43,052 bases of DNA from Verrucomicrobiota bacterium (GCA_003218535.1 QHNV01000133.1:1-43052), one strand, 5' to 3'. Shown: positions 1-9,045, counted from the first letter of the stretch. A program made the numbers and translations. The notes: generated by a model not told the origin, from the sequence alone.

Positions 1-81
1 AACGTATTTGCAGATCCGCTCCGCCAGATCGCGGTTGGCTGAGCCCGTGAAAATTTTTAATTCTGGCTGAAGGGCGAACAT
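1..81 (-). CDS. prs: Ribose-phosphate pyrophosphokinase, N-terminal fragment (runs off window)
   Basis: Only the first 27 codons are in the window, starting at an ATG at 81-79 on the minus strand and open to the edge. The peptide contains LKIFTGSANRDLAERI, which matches the conserved N-terminus of PRPP synthetases (lysine, hydrophobic-F, G-S/N-A, then an L-A-x-R-I helix). The enzyme makes PRPP from ribose-5-phosphate and ATP for nucleotide, NAD, histidine and tryptophan synthesis. It is divergent from the desaturase gene, with 100 nt between the two starts that must hold both promoters. The family call rests on a short stretch, so it is likely rather than certain. Confidence 0.7.
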   Translation of the reverse strand, partial: MFALQPELKIFTGSANRDLAERICKYV

Positions 82-181
82 TGAGAGCGCCTAACTTAGG
101 CGTGCGAATTAAGCATTGGCAATCTTCAAAACTTGCCAGGCGTGATTTCCTTGGCAAATAGTTGGTTCGAGGATTTGCCAC

Positions 182-1147
182 ATGAGCGCCGACGCGATTC
201 GAATAGAACGGCCGACTACAGATTCAAAGGTGTTCGCACATACGCGCTGGGACGCTGTCCCAACTGCGACAGGACTTTTTCATCTCGCGTATTTCCTGGG
301 CCTCTTCTTTCTATACCCGCATGCGCCGTTATGGATAATGCTGATCCTCGGTTTCATGTATTCGCTGATGGTCAATGCGAACATCAACGGCGTGGGGCAC
401 AACTTCATTCACAACCCGTTCTTCCGCTCGAAATTGCTGAATCGTCTGTTTGCAATCACGCAGTCGGTCGCATGTTGCTTTTCGCAAACAATGTACGACG
501 CCGTCCACATGCAGCATCACAAGGGGAATTCGGATCGACAGGATGAAAATGGCGACACTGTTGATTGGTTGTCGATCTACCGTCATGGGCACGATGGGGA
601 GCCGGAAAGTCCATGGCGCTATGTTTTCCTCAGCTTTTTCCGTGACGATGTCGGCGCGATTCGCAAGGAACTGCACAAACGCGGCAAGAATGACGATGTC
701 TGGGGAAATCTCGAATTGGCGGCGTTCGCGATCACGCTGCTGACGATGTTTTTCTTCAACTGGCGTTACGTGATTTTCTATTTCCTGCCGTTTTGGTATC
801 TAGGCCATTGCTTCAGCTACCTGAACGGCTATTACCGTCATTACGGCGCCAACCCCGATAAACCGATTGCATGGGGCGTCAGCAGCTATGGAAAAATCTA
901 CAACTGGCTTTTCTTTTATAACGGATATCACGCCGAACACCATTTCCGTCCGAAAGTACACTGGACGAAAATGGAAAAGTTCCACCAAAGTATTGCCAAT
1001 TTGCAGAAACAGGAAGGCGTCCGCACCATCAAACGTGCGCACATGCTCGGTTTCCTCGATCCCGATTTGCCAAAACGCGGCCAAGCTGGATCGACTGCTC
1101 CGCAGGCTATGCCAGAACAACTGGCGGCGTCGCCGCCCAAATTTTAA
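182..1147 (+). CDS. Membrane fatty acid desaturase family protein
   Basis: A 321-residue integral membrane di-iron protein of the fatty acid desaturase family (PF00487). The histidine boxes that bind the two irons are visible: HNFIH at residues 73-77, HMQHH at 109-113 and HAEHH at 250-254, with further histidines between. Hydrophobic segments lie at about 33-65 and 180-215. Members insert double bonds or hydroxyl groups into acyl chains or carotenoids at the membrane; the exact substrate cannot be read from the sequence. The C-terminal 40 residues are polar and probably disordered. The gene stands alone, divergent from prs and convergent with the next small gene. Confidence 0.85.
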   Translation: MSADAIRIERPTTDSKVFAHTRWDAVPTATGLFHLAYFLGLFFLYPHAPLWIMLILGFMYSLMVNANINGVGHNFIHNPFFRSKLLNRLFAITQSVACCFSQTMYDAVHMQHHKGNSDRQDENGDTVDWLSIYRHGHDGEPESPWRYVFLSFFRDDVGAIRKELHKRGKNDDVWGNLELAAFAITLLTMFFFNWRYVIFYFLPFWYLGHCFSYLNGYYRHYGANPDKPIAWGVSSYGKIYNWLFFYNGYHAEHHFRPKVHWTKMEKFHQSIANLQKQEGVRTIKRAHMLGFLDPDLPKRGQAGSTAPQAMPEQLAASPPKF

Positions 1148-1193
1148 CAACGCGCAAGGGACTGCGCGTTCCACCCACCGATCGGTTGTCGAT

Positions 1194-1484
1194 TTAGCGA
1201 TTGCCAGCAAAACTCGCGCGCAGCTTTTCTTTCCTGGCTTTGCAGTCCTCGTGTAATCGCCGAATCTCGGAGGCCAGCTGTTTCTCAAGCGACTCCGCTT
1301 CCTCAAATTTGCCTGCAGCTTGCGCTTTGCGGATCTGATCTTTCAGGAAAAGCTCCTTCTCGGCGATCTTCGCGCGATAAACGGAATCCACTTCCGCGAT
1401 TTCTTTCTTCTGGTCTTCACTGAGAGCCAGCGACGGCGACGCTTTCTCCAGCCGTTCCATCGCAAGCTCGTAAGCCGATTTCAT
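1194..1484 (-). CDS. Small charged coiled-coil protein, unknown function
   Basis: A 96-residue protein rich in Glu, Lys and Ala with a heptad-like pattern over most of its length (for example KIAEKELFLKDQIRKAQ, then EEAESLEKQLASEIRRL), so almost certainly a long alpha-helical coiled coil. It has no signal peptide or membrane segment. It is convergent with the desaturase (47 nt apart) and divergent from the HAD phosphatase. The clean charged composition and low overlap with other genes make it a probable real gene. I do not recognise the family. Confidence 0.65.
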   Translation of the reverse strand: MKSAYELAMERLEKASPSLALSEDQKKEIAEVDSVYRAKIAEKELFLKDQIRKAQAAGKFEEAESLEKQLASEIRRLHEDCKARKEKLRASFAGNR

Positions 1485-1551
1485 TGTCGATCTTAACTCC
1501 TAAACCAATCGACGCATTGCATGTCGGAAATCAATTCTTAAATTGTTTTGA

Positions 1552-2337
1552 ATGCACTCACTAATTCAACTGCTCAGCATCGATTTCGACGGCACGCTCG
1601 TTTCGCGTGTCAGCGAACCGGTTCTCGATGCGCAGTGCATGGAATTGATTCGCGAATTGCGTGACGCGGGCGCGATCTGGGCGATTAATACGGGTCGCTC
1701 GGTCGATCTGCTCGAATCCGGACTGGCAGATTTCGCATTCCCGATCCACCCGGATTTCATTCTTACCACCGAGCGCGATGTTTTCCGTCGCGGGCGAGAT
1801 GGGGACAAATGGGAGCCGTTTGGCGATTGGAACGAACGCTGCGCACGCGATCACGCCGAGTTATTTTCTTCAGCTGAGCCGGTCATGGCTGAGTTCGTGG
1901 ATTTTATCAGCCAAAAGACGAAAGCGCGTCTTATTTACAATTCCGAGGGCCTCGAAGGTCTCGTCGCAGAGAACGACGAAGAAATGAAGCGCATCACCGA
2001 ATTTATCGAGCAGGCGCGAGCCGAGCATCCGAAGTTGGATTACCAACGGAACACGGTTTATCTGCGTTTTTGTCACGCTGATTATCACAAAGGGGCTGCC
2101 CTCGCGGAGCTGTCGCGTCTGCTGGACGTCCCGCGCCAAAACATTTTCGCGGCGGGCGATCATCACAACGATATCTCGATGTTGGACGGGAAAGTTGCCG
2201 GTATGCCGTCATGCCCAGCGAATGCAATTCCCGAAGTGCAGGATGCCGTACGAGCAGCTGGCGGTTACGTCGCGCAGAAAGACTATGGCGCCGGTGTTTA
2301 CGAAGCGCTGCTGCATTTCACGAACGGAAACCATTGA
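1552..2337 (+). CDS. HAD-superfamily hydrolase (Cof / sucrose-phosphatase-like)
   Basis: A 261-residue soluble phosphatase. Motif I is SIDFDGTLVS with nucleophile Asp11 and acid/base Asp13; motif II is the NTGR segment near residue 46; motif III lysine is in YHKGAAL; motif IV is GDHHNDISML with the metal-binding acidic pair. The large cap between motifs II and III puts it with the type II (Cof/SPP-like) HAD proteins, which dephosphorylate sugar phosphates, cofactors or similar metabolites. The specific substrate cannot be assigned. The gene is transcribed alone; a palindromic repeat region follows directly. Confidence 0.85.
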   Translation: MHSLIQLLSIDFDGTLVSRVSEPVLDAQCMELIRELRDAGAIWAINTGRSVDLLESGLADFAFPIHPDFILTTERDVFRRGRDGDKWEPFGDWNERCARDHAELFSSAEPVMAEFVDFISQKTKARLIYNSEGLEGLVAENDEEMKRITEFIEQARAEHPKLDYQRNTVYLRFCHADYHKGAALAELSRLLDVPRQNIFAAGDHHNDISMLDGKVAGMPSCPANAIPEVQDAVRAAGGYVAQKDYGAGVYEALLHFTNGNH

Positions 2338-2425
2338 AGTTGTAGCCACGGTGCTGTGTCGCCGTACGGGGCACGCCCCGGCGGGAACGTCTCGGCAGAG
2401 CGAGGAGGCCACAGCAACTATTTAG
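2338..2425. repeat. Palindrome-rich intergenic repeat-like block
   Basis: The HAD gene is followed by a GC-rich stretch with several short inverted repeats, including CGGGGC-ACG-CCCCGG near 2366-2381 and a CTCGGCAGAGCGAG-type palindrome near 2391-2404. It is bounded by GTAGCCAC near the left end and GGCCACAGCAAC at the right, an imperfect outer inverted pair. It could fold into a branched hairpin that acts as a 3' end for the phosphatase transcript. The style resembles the other small palindromic elements in this window. No coding potential is seen. Confidence 0.4.
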
Positions 2426-2468
2426 CTTCGCCACAGGGAGCGCTCGGAGAGCATCAGCTAGCGCCAGC

Positions 2469-2666
2469 TCACCAGTGTACGCTTCCGCTGGATCCGGGAG
2501 GACCTGGCGTAAAGGCACCCTCGTCGGGAATTTTTTCGCCGGGAACGGTTGCAGCGGATTGCGAACCCGAGCGCTCGCTGATGTCTTCATCGTGCGAAAC
2601 ACAAGCCGAGATGAAGAACGCAATTGTCAGAAACAAAACCGCTGGAAGTGCAAAATGTCTAGTCAC
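2469..2666 (-). CDS. Small putative lipoprotein
   Basis: A 65-residue reading frame starting with GTG at 2666-2664. The N-terminus has the form of a lipoprotein signal: a short basic start (VTRH), a hydrophobic core and the lipobox ISAC with the acylated Cys at residue 22. The mature part is short, acidic then Gly/Pro rich (PGEKIPDEGAFTPGPPG). The frame is open further upstream to 2756, but that start would overlap rlmN and lacks a signal-like N-terminus. It is divergent from rlmN and convergent with the HAD gene. The function is unknown; the lipobox is the main support. Confidence 0.5.
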   Translation of the reverse strand: MTRHFALPAVLFLTIAFFISACVSHDEDISERSGSQSAATVPGEKIPDEGAFTPGPPGSSGSVHW

Positions 2667-2727
2667 AGCCAGCGAACGTAACCTCCAGGCTGTTTGATGC
2701 AAGCTTTGCTGTCCACTAAGCTTTGCC

Positions 2728-3810
2728 GTGGCGTCTGCCGAGAAAATCGATATCAAATCGCTCTTCCTTGATGAGCTTCAAAGTGAGCTTGAGAAATCGG
2801 CCGAGCCCTCTTATCGCGCCGCGCAAATTATGGACTGGCTTTATTACAAGCGCATTCGCGCATTTGAAGAGATGACGGATGTGCCGAAGTCATTACGCGC
2901 TCGCTTGGCTGAGAGATTTCCTATCGGCACAATGGACATTATCCGCGTTCTTGGATCGCGCGACACGACTCGGAAGTTTCTGTTCCGTTTGAGCGATGAA
3001 AACTTGATCGAGTCGGTTCTGATTCCCGCGTCGCCCGCCCTCTACGGGCAAAAATCGGATCGCCGGACGCTTTGTGTTTCGACGCAAGTAGGTTGCGCCT
3101 TTGGTTGTAAATTCTGCGCTAGCGGTTTGGAAGGATTTTCTCGCAATCTGCGCGCGAACGAAATTGTCGATCAAATTATTGCCATTGAGCGTGCCAGCGG
3201 GGAAAGGATCGACAACATAGTTTTCATGGGTATGGGCGAACCGCTCGCGAACTTTGATAACGTGATGCGCGCGATTCGAATTATTAACTCGCCGTGGGGG
3301 CTCGGGATCGGCGCGCGGCACATTACTGTCTCAACCAGCGGACTTGCGCCACAAATTAGGAAGCTCGCCGACGAGCCTTTGCAAATTCGCCTCGCGATTT
3401 CATTGCACGGCGCCACCGACGTAGTGCGCAATCAGATCATGCCAATCAATCGCCGCTACAACATCGGAATGTTGCTGTCAGCTTGCGATTACTACGTAGC
3501 GCGCAAGAAACAGCGGCTCACCTTTGAATATATCTTAATCGCTGGCGTTAATGATTCCAATGATCAGGCGAATCTTCTCGCAGTGCATGCAGAGCGCCTC
3601 TCAGCAAAAGTGAATTTGATTCCATACAACACGGTTGAAGATTTGTCGTGGTCGCGGCCTTCGCAGGATCGACAGGAGGAGTTCTTGTCGATCTTACGCG
3701 CGCAAGGAATTTCGGCTACGCTGCGCCGCGAGAAAGGTAGCGATATTGATGCGGCCTGCGGGCAATTGCGGCTGCAAACCAAGCGCAAATTCTCTAGCGG
3801 CGCCCTATGA
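2728..3810 (+). CDS. rlmN: Dual-specificity RNA methyltransferase RlmN
   Basis: A 360-residue radical SAM enzyme that methylates C2 of A2503 in 23S rRNA and A37 in some tRNAs. The 4Fe-4S motif is CAFGCKFC (Cys123, Cys127, Cys130), preceded by the conserved TLCVSTQVG segment. The SAM-binding GMGEPL and the C-terminal SDIDAACGQL with the methyl-carrying Cys344 are present, so the enzyme looks complete. The start is GTG at 2728, which gives the usual family length. It is not in an obvious operon. Confidence 0.95.
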   Translation: MASAEKIDIKSLFLDELQSELEKSAEPSYRAAQIMDWLYYKRIRAFEEMTDVPKSLRARLAERFPIGTMDIIRVLGSRDTTRKFLFRLSDENLIESVLIPASPALYGQKSDRRTLCVSTQVGCAFGCKFCASGLEGFSRNLRANEIVDQIIAIERASGERIDNIVFMGMGEPLANFDNVMRAIRIINSPWGLGIGARHITVSTSGLAPQIRKLADEPLQIRLAISLHGATDVVRNQIMPINRRYNIGMLLSACDYYVARKKQRLTFEYILIAGVNDSNDQANLLAVHAERLSAKVNLIPYNTVEDLSWSRPSQDRQEEFLSILRAQGISATLRREKGSDIDAACGQLRLQTKRKFSSGAL

Positions 3811-3932
3811 GCGCCGAGATTATTGTGGTGCAGCTTCGTAAGGCGCAGGCGATATCGAAGGCTATAAGCGTGCGCCACATCAGGACACGCAAAACGCTTT
3901 GCGCGAATGAACAAAGTGACGTTTAGTCGAGT

Positions 3933-4598
3933 ATGGCAGGCTACGAGGGTGGGTCTGAACAGATGTGGGATGAGTACGACTGGGAGCGGTTTCTCCAGGA
4001 ACAGGATCAGAAGACCGAGAAGTATATGCAACTTCTCGAGACCTATCTGGATGACCCTCAGCGCGATGAAATCATCGCCCGCGAGATGGGCTGGACGCAA
4101 TTACTGGATTCGAAAGATTGGAGTGCAGAGGTGGATGCGCTCCTCGATGAAGGCACTGAAGAGGAGGATGGCTTTGACCCGAACGAGGCGCGAGCAGCCG
4201 AAACGTTTGAGGAGCACGGCCTGTATCAAGCTGCGTTAGCGCTCACAGTTTGGATCGACCAACTCTTTGATCAAAAGCCGTTACTTCAAAACGAGCCAGC
4301 TGCGATAAAATTGGCAACGCACTCCGCCCTGGCGAGCGCCAAACTGGCTGCCGCTCTGAGCGGCAATGACGTCGATGAAATCGGGATGACAATTGCGTAT
4401 CTAAAAAGGGCGCTTAAGGCGATCACCATTTCGCTGGACGCAGCAGCGCAGCTTTTATCGGAAAAGAGCGTTACCGGGACGCAGCATTCGGTTTTGCAGC
4501 AGCGACTTTTTCAAGTGCGCGACGGCATTATCACCCTGATGGGCGAATATCGCAGTGAATGGCGGCGGCGTTTCGGCTCCGAAGGCTTTCGGAGTTGA
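3933..4598 (+). CDS. Hypothetical acidic helical protein
   Basis: A 221-residue soluble protein that I do not recognise. The N-terminal third is very acidic (MWDEYDWERFLQEQ, then a DEGTEEEDGFD stretch). The rest is predicted helical, with alanine/leucine-rich segments (AIKLATHSALASAKLAAAL, ALKAITISLDAAAQLL) that suggest a helical bundle. No signal peptide or metal motif is seen. It ends 27 nt before the ECF sigma factor start, so co-transcription with it is possible. An internal ATG at 3963 is an alternative start. Confidence 0.7.
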   Translation: MAGYEGGSEQMWDEYDWERFLQEQDQKTEKYMQLLETYLDDPQRDEIIAREMGWTQLLDSKDWSAEVDALLDEGTEEEDGFDPNEARAAETFEEHGLYQAALALTVWIDQLFDQKPLLQNEPAAIKLATHSALASAKLAAALSGNDVDEIGMTIAYLKRALKAITISLDAAAQLLSEKSVTGTQHSVLQQRLFQVRDGIITLMGEYRSEWRRRFGSEGFRS

Positions 4599-4625
4599 AT
4601 GAAATAGGGTCGGCTCCGTCTAACG

Positions 4626-5237
4626 ATGCAAACGGAAGCGACTCTGGCTCAGCCGGATGTCTCGGAATTGGACTTGGTTAGACGATGCCAGGCCGGTGAC
4701 ACCGAAGCATTTGACGAGCTCGTGACTCGCTACCGAACGCGTGTATTCGGCATGATTTACAACATGGTCCATAGCGAGGAGGACGCCTGGGACCTGGCTC
4801 AGGACGCTTTCGTGAAAGCGTGGAAGTCGATCAAGCGCTTTCGCGGGCGTTCTTCGTTTTACACTTGGCTTTATCGAATTGTGATGAATGTCGCCATCGA
4901 TTGGATGCGGAAAAGACAAGTCAAATCCGGCGGCACCGAGTTCGATGAAGCGACCCAATTAAAGGAAATCGATCCAGCATCGAAAACGGCGCCCAAAGCG
5001 GACGCATTGCCTTACGAGACAATGGAACGAGGCGAGATACGGGAGCGTATCGACCAGGCGATTGCTCAACTCACGCCGGAACATCGCGCCGTTATTTTGA
5101 TGAAAGAGATTGAAGAGATGCAATATCACGAAATTGCGGAGGCACTCGAGTGCTCGATCGGCACAGTGATGTCGCGCCTATTTTATGCGCGCAAGAAATT
5201 GCAAAATTTACTGCGGGACGTTTATGAAAACATTTGA
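4626..5237 (+). CDS. ECF-family RNA polymerase sigma factor
   Basis: A 203-residue sigma-70 family protein of the extracytoplasmic-function type. Region 2 spans about residues 18-95, with the core-binding and -10-reading helix FRGRSSFYTWLYRIVMNVA. Region 4 spans about 140-198 and carries the helix-turn-helix YHEIAEALECSIGTVMSRLF. Its last codons overlap the start of a membrane protein with an anti-sigma-type N-terminus, the normal arrangement for a sigma/anti-sigma pair. The probable regulon includes the genes immediately downstream, but no target promoter has been established. Confidence 0.92.
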   Translation: MQTEATLAQPDVSELDLVRRCQAGDTEAFDELVTRYRTRVFGMIYNMVHSEEDAWDLAQDAFVKAWKSIKRFRGRSSFYTWLYRIVMNVAIDWMRKRQVKSGGTEFDEATQLKEIDPASKTAPKADALPYETMERGEIRERIDQAIAQLTPEHRAVILMKEIEEMQYHEIAEALECSIGTVMSRLFYARKKLQNLLRDVYENI

Positions 5238-5742
5238 AGAAAAATGGACTGCGTGGCTGGACGGCCAGCTCACTGGCAGGCAGCTAGCCGAGTTCGAAGC
5301 TTCGCTGCCGGACAGGGCTGCTGCTGAAGCCGAAAAAGCGGATGCCAAGAAGCTCGGCGGACTTTTGAAACGCGAACTCAGAGCGCAGACACTGGCGAAC
5401 GAAGAGTTTTTTAATCATCAACTGCGTGAACGAATCGCGTGCGAGCACGCTATGCCCATTCGGGAGCGCAATGCTTCGATTCATACATGGTGGACGATTC
5501 GCCGCCTGTTGTTGACGGGAACTGCGTCGCTCGCCGTCTTTTTGATTTTTGCGATTTTCGTCACGCGCGATAAAAATCCGGCTGGGCGGTCGCAATACCT
5601 CACGCAGATTCTAAATGCGCGCGTTGATCCAGTAATAAGTCCAAATGCAACGATCTCGATGTTCGAAGCGAAAGAGGATCGGGTGACCGTGCTTTGGACA
5701 GAGGGTTTGCAGTCATTGCCTGCGGATTACGCAGCCAAATAA
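5224..5742 (+). CDS. Putative anti-sigma factor, single-pass membrane protein
   Basis: A 172-residue protein whose ATG lies 14 nt before the end of the ECF sigma gene, so the two are translationally coupled. The first 30 residues (EEKWTAWLDGQLTGRQLAEFE) resemble the N-terminal helix of anti-sigma domains, of the form LxxYLDGEL-x-E-x-AEFE. One transmembrane segment lies at about 94-114, followed by an approximately 58-residue outer part. No zinc-binding HxxxCxxC motif is visible, so it would be a zinc-free type. The role is inferred from position and topology. Confidence 0.65.
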   Translation: MKTFEEKWTAWLDGQLTGRQLAEFEASLPDRAAAEAEKADAKKLGGLLKRELRAQTLANEEFFNHQLRERIACEHAMPIRERNASIHTWWTIRRLLLTGTASLAVFLIFAIFVTRDKNPAGRSQYLTQILNARVDPVISPNATISMFEAKEDRVTVLWTEGLQSLPADYAAK

Positions 5743-5748
5743 ACGCTA

Positions 5749-6192
5749 ATGGCTCGTGGGAAATGGCTCTTGATCGTTTTTATCGCGCTGATCCTGAGCG
5801 CGGTGCCGACTCTGCGCAGCGCGGAAACAGTTTGGAGCGGGCTGGTGATCGCCGAGAATGTGGCGCAGCCGCAACCGATTCCGCCGGAGCTGACTAGAGT
5901 CGAGCGACCCCTCAAACAACTTTTCGGCTATAATCAATTTCAAGTGATCGGCCAGTCGCGCAAAACGCTTCAAACTGGTCAGGAAGATTGGCTGGCCACC
6001 AGCAAATTTTTTGGGCTGCACGTGGATGCGCGAGGCGAGACTGAAGCCGGTTATCTTTTGAATCTGAAACTTTATAAGGAGAAAGAACTGTTGCTCGAAA
6101 CCGATGCCAAGCTAAGCAAACGCAGTCCGCTGATTATTAAAGGCCCACAGGTTGGCGGCGGACAATTGCTGCTGGTGTTGGTTGTGCAATAG
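5749..6192 (+). CDS. Secreted hypothetical protein
   Basis: A 147-residue protein with a clear Sec signal peptide (MARGKWLLIVFIALILSAV, with likely cleavage after LRSA near residue 24). The mature part looks like a small beta-rich domain (VWSGLVIAEN, YLLNLKLYKEKELLLETDAKL, PLIIKGPQVGGGQLLLVLVV). It begins 6 nt after the anti-sigma-like gene and is very likely in the same operon as the sigma factor, which would make it an envelope effector of that regulon. I do not recognise the family. Confidence 0.7.
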   Translation: MARGKWLLIVFIALILSAVPTLRSAETVWSGLVIAENVAQPQPIPPELTRVERPLKQLFGYNQFQVIGQSRKTLQTGQEDWLATSKFFGLHVDARGETEAGYLLNLKLYKEKELLLETDAKLSKRSPLIIKGPQVGGGQLLLVLVVQ

Positions 6193-6286
6193 ATCGTAGC
6201 TACCTTCGAGCGGGGCCGGTTCGTGAGCGGCGAAGCCAGATGTGTTCGCAGATGAAAACTCCGGCGCCCATTGTTTAGTGCCAGAA

Positions 6287-8941
6287 ATGCGCGCTCCGTT
6301 TCTTTCATTCGCGGCTGTGCTGTTCATTATCTTTTCTGTCAACGTGAATGCGGAAAGGCCATTCAGCTTTAAAGAGACACCGGGAAAATTGCCCAAAGAA
6401 GTCATTCCGACCAATTACTCCATCCGCGTCGTTCCGAGCATCGACAAGCTCGCGTTCACTGGAACGGAAACGGTGAAGCTGAACGTGCGCGGCCCGGTTC
6501 ATCAGCTCATCCTAAATGCGCTGGAGCTCGAAATCACCGAGGTGTCTCTGGACGGGAAACAGTTGCCGAAATCTGCAATCAAGGCCGATAAGGAAAAGGA
6601 ACTGCTCACGCTCGCATTGTCGTCAGAGCTTCCGCCGGGAAATCACACTCTCGCGCTCAGTTTTTCCGGAAAAATCAACCAGCAAGGGCAGGGGCTTTTT
6701 TACATGCGCTATCAGGAACACGGAAGCGGAACGAAAAAAATCATGTTCGGAACACAATTTGAAGCGACCGATGCCCGCCGATTCTTCCCGTGTTGGGATG
6801 AACCAGTATTTCGTGCGCGGTTTCAATTGACCGTTGTCGTTCCGGAAAATTGGCTGGCCGTCTCAAACATGCCGGTGGAGAGCGAGAAAAAAATCGCTGG
6901 CGGAAAAGAGGTGCGCTTTGCCCCGACTCCGCCGATGTCGAGTTACCTGAATGTCTTCGTTGCTGGCGAACTCGATCTCATCGAATCGCGGATCGGCCCG
7001 ACGCAGATTCGTGTGCTCGCAACGAAAGGCAAAGCGGAACTCGGTCGCTACGCGCTCGAAGCAACGGCGCAAATTTTGCAATACTACAACGACTACTTCG
7101 GGATTGCTTATCCGTTGCCGAAGCTGGATCAGATCGCTCTCCCCGGTGGTTTCGGCGGCGCGATGGAGAACTGGGGTGGCATCACTTATTACGAGTCTGC
7201 GCTTCTGTTTGATCCGAAAAACTCCTCTGCGGAAACGAAGCAAAACATCTATGAGGTGCTCGCGCACGAGATGGCGCACCAATGGTTCGGCGATCTTGTA
7301 ACCATGGCTTGGTGGGACAATCTGTGGCTCAACGAAGGGTTCGCTTCATGGATGGGCACCAAATGCACTGTGCATTTCAACCCGCAATGGGAGGTCTGGC
7401 TGCGACGAAATTTACCGCGCGATCCTACCCGGCGCGTTGGTTTCGCGAAAGAGCAAGCGATGGAAAGCGACGCAAGATCAACAACACATCCGATTCAGCA
7501 GCCCGTCGCAACGGAGGCAGAAGCCAACAACGCTTTCGATGATATCACTTACAAAAAGGGCCAATCGTTTCTGCGAATGTTGGAAAGTTTCCTCGGCGAA
7601 GAAGTTTTTCGTGATGGAATTCGCAGGTACATCGCCGCGCATAAATATTCAAACTCGACTACTGCGGATTTGTGGAACGCGCTTTCGGAAGCCTCGAAGA
7701 AACCGGTCGGCGAGATCGCAGCTGGTTGGACGGAGCAATCGGGGTTTCCAGTCGTGAAGGTTAATCGAGAAGGAGATGGAAATATCCGGCTCACACAGGA
7801 GCGCTTTACAGTAAATTTCAAAAATGCGCCGCCGCTGGAGTGGAAAATCCCGCTTACATATTCAGTCGTCGGAGAAACGACTGCGACTTTGTTGATGACC
7901 AGCAAGATCGACAATCTGCGAAACATCCCCGTAAATCGCGCGCTTAAACTGAATGTAAATGGCACAGGAAATTATCGGGTCGAATACGACGCGCCGTCCT
8001 GGGATTTATTATTACGATCTCTGCCGAGTTTGAGCGTTGAAGACCGAGTCAACCTTCTGAGCGACACATGGGCGCTTGTGCAAGCTAATCGCGCACCCGT
8101 TTCGATTTATTTTGGATTAGTGGGGAAACTGCCGCCTTCGACAGACAGCGCTGAACGCGAACAAGTCATCAATGTGCTGGATTTCATCAATCGCCTGTTG
8201 GTAGGTAGTCCGGAATACGAAAAATTTCAGCGCTACGCTCGATCACTTCTGCGTCCAACGTTTGAAACGCTGGGCTGGGAGCCTAAAGAAGGTGAACCCT
8301 CTACAGCCGGAAATTTGCGTGCGAGCTTGATCAGCGCTTTGGCAGATTTAAATGACCCTGAAATGATTGCAGGCTGTCGCACACGTTTTGAAAAATACCT
8401 TGCAAATCCAGCATCGGTCGCTCCCGATCTGCGTCCGTCCGTTTTTGCAGTGGTCGGCCATTACGCCGATGAAAAGACTTGGACCAAGCTGCACGAGCTT
8501 GGCTTAAAAACGACGAGTATTGAGGAGAAACAAAATTACTACGCAGCGCTGGCCGAAGCGATTGATCCCAGGCTGGTAAAGAACACTCTTCCTATTGCGC
8601 TTAGCGATGAGTTGCCAACGAGCCGCGCGACATTTCTGGTTCCGATGGTCGCGCGCGACAGTGGTCATCCGGATATTGCTTGGGACTTTGCTAAGGCAAA
8701 TATGAAAGCACTGCTCGCCAAGACCGATGCGGCCGGCGCGAACCGGTATGCGCCCAGTCTCTTCACCTTCTTCTCGGATGATTCGCGTGCCGATGAATTA
8801 AAAAGATACGCCAAAAATAATTTGCCCCCGGCCGGCGCGCCTGAGGTAGCAAAGGCCGTGGACGAAGTCCAGTTCCGCGCTGAATTCAAAAGACGCCTCG
8901 AACAGCAATTGAGCGGTTGGATAGGGGATAAACATCTGTAG
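6287..8941 (+). CDS. M1-family metalloaminopeptidase, exported
   Basis: An 884-residue zinc aminopeptidase of family M1 (PepN/ERAP type). Starting at the ATG at 6287 gives a signal peptide (MRAPFLSFAAVLFIIFSVNVNA); the frame is open upstream, but an earlier start would bury the signal. The exopeptidase motif GAMEN is at residues 291-295, the zinc motif HEMAH at 327-331 and the third ligand in LWLNEGFA at Glu350. The C-terminal ERAP-like helical domain runs to the end. It probably trims peptides in the periplasm. It is downstream of the sigma/anti-sigma/secreted set, with 94 nt between. Confidence 0.93.
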   Translation: MRAPFLSFAAVLFIIFSVNVNAERPFSFKETPGKLPKEVIPTNYSIRVVPSIDKLAFTGTETVKLNVRGPVHQLILNALELEITEVSLDGKQLPKSAIKADKEKELLTLALSSELPPGNHTLALSFSGKINQQGQGLFYMRYQEHGSGTKKIMFGTQFEATDARRFFPCWDEPVFRARFQLTVVVPENWLAVSNMPVESEKKIAGGKEVRFAPTPPMSSYLNVFVAGELDLIESRIGPTQIRVLATKGKAELGRYALEATAQILQYYNDYFGIAYPLPKLDQIALPGGFGGAMENWGGITYYESALLFDPKNSSAETKQNIYEVLAHEMAHQWFGDLVTMAWWDNLWLNEGFASWMGTKCTVHFNPQWEVWLRRNLPRDPTRRVGFAKEQAMESDARSTTHPIQQPVATEAEANNAFDDITYKKGQSFLRMLESFLGEEVFRDGIRRYIAAHKYSNSTTADLWNALSEASKKPVGEIAAGWTEQSGFPVVKVNREGDGNIRLTQERFTVNFKNAPPLEWKIPLTYSVVGETTATLLMTSKIDNLRNIPVNRALKLNVNGTGNYRVEYDAPSWDLLLRSLPSLSVEDRVNLLSDTWALVQANRAPVSIYFGLVGKLPPSTDSAEREQVINVLDFINRLLVGSPEYEKFQRYARSLLRPTFETLGWEPKEGEPSTAGNLRASLISALADLNDPEMIAGCRTRFEKYLANPASVAPDLRPSVFAVVGHYADEKTWTKLHELGLKTTSIEEKQNYYAALAEAIDPRLVKNTLPIALSDELPTSRATFLVPMVARDSGHPDIAWDFAKANMKALLAKTDAAGANRYAPSLFTFFSDDSRADELKRYAKNNLPPAGAPEVAKAVDEVQFRAEFKRRLEQQLSGWIGDKHL

Positions 8942-9045
8942 AGGCAGGCGTGCTTGCCACGTCGAAGCGTCGCGAAAGCGGGTCGCCTGCACAAAGCAGA
9001 ATAGGAGTGGCACGGCTGTCACCACAGTTGCGGTTCGAGCCAGCC
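8942..9045. repeat. Palindromic repeat-like intergenic block
   Basis: Between the M1 peptidase and the convergent GNAT gene lies a stretch with paired arms GCAGGCG and CGCCTGC (near 8944 and 8984), enclosing TCGAAGCGTCGCGAAAGCG. It is followed by a GGCACGGCTGTCACC segment. It can fold into a hairpin and may serve as a two-sided transcription end. Its layout is that of a small dispersed palindromic element. No second copy in the window is close enough to prove the family. Confidence 0.35.

Noticed and set aside
3807-3926. 39-codon ORF overlapping the rlmN stop in ATGA
   Set aside because: Short, with no recognisable motif; the residues look like random sequence and the gap before the next gene is small. 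The overlap alone is not enough.
3564-4100. 178-codon minus-strand frame across rlmN and the next gene
   Set aside because: It covers two better-supported plus-strand genes and has no domain features; a shadow frame.
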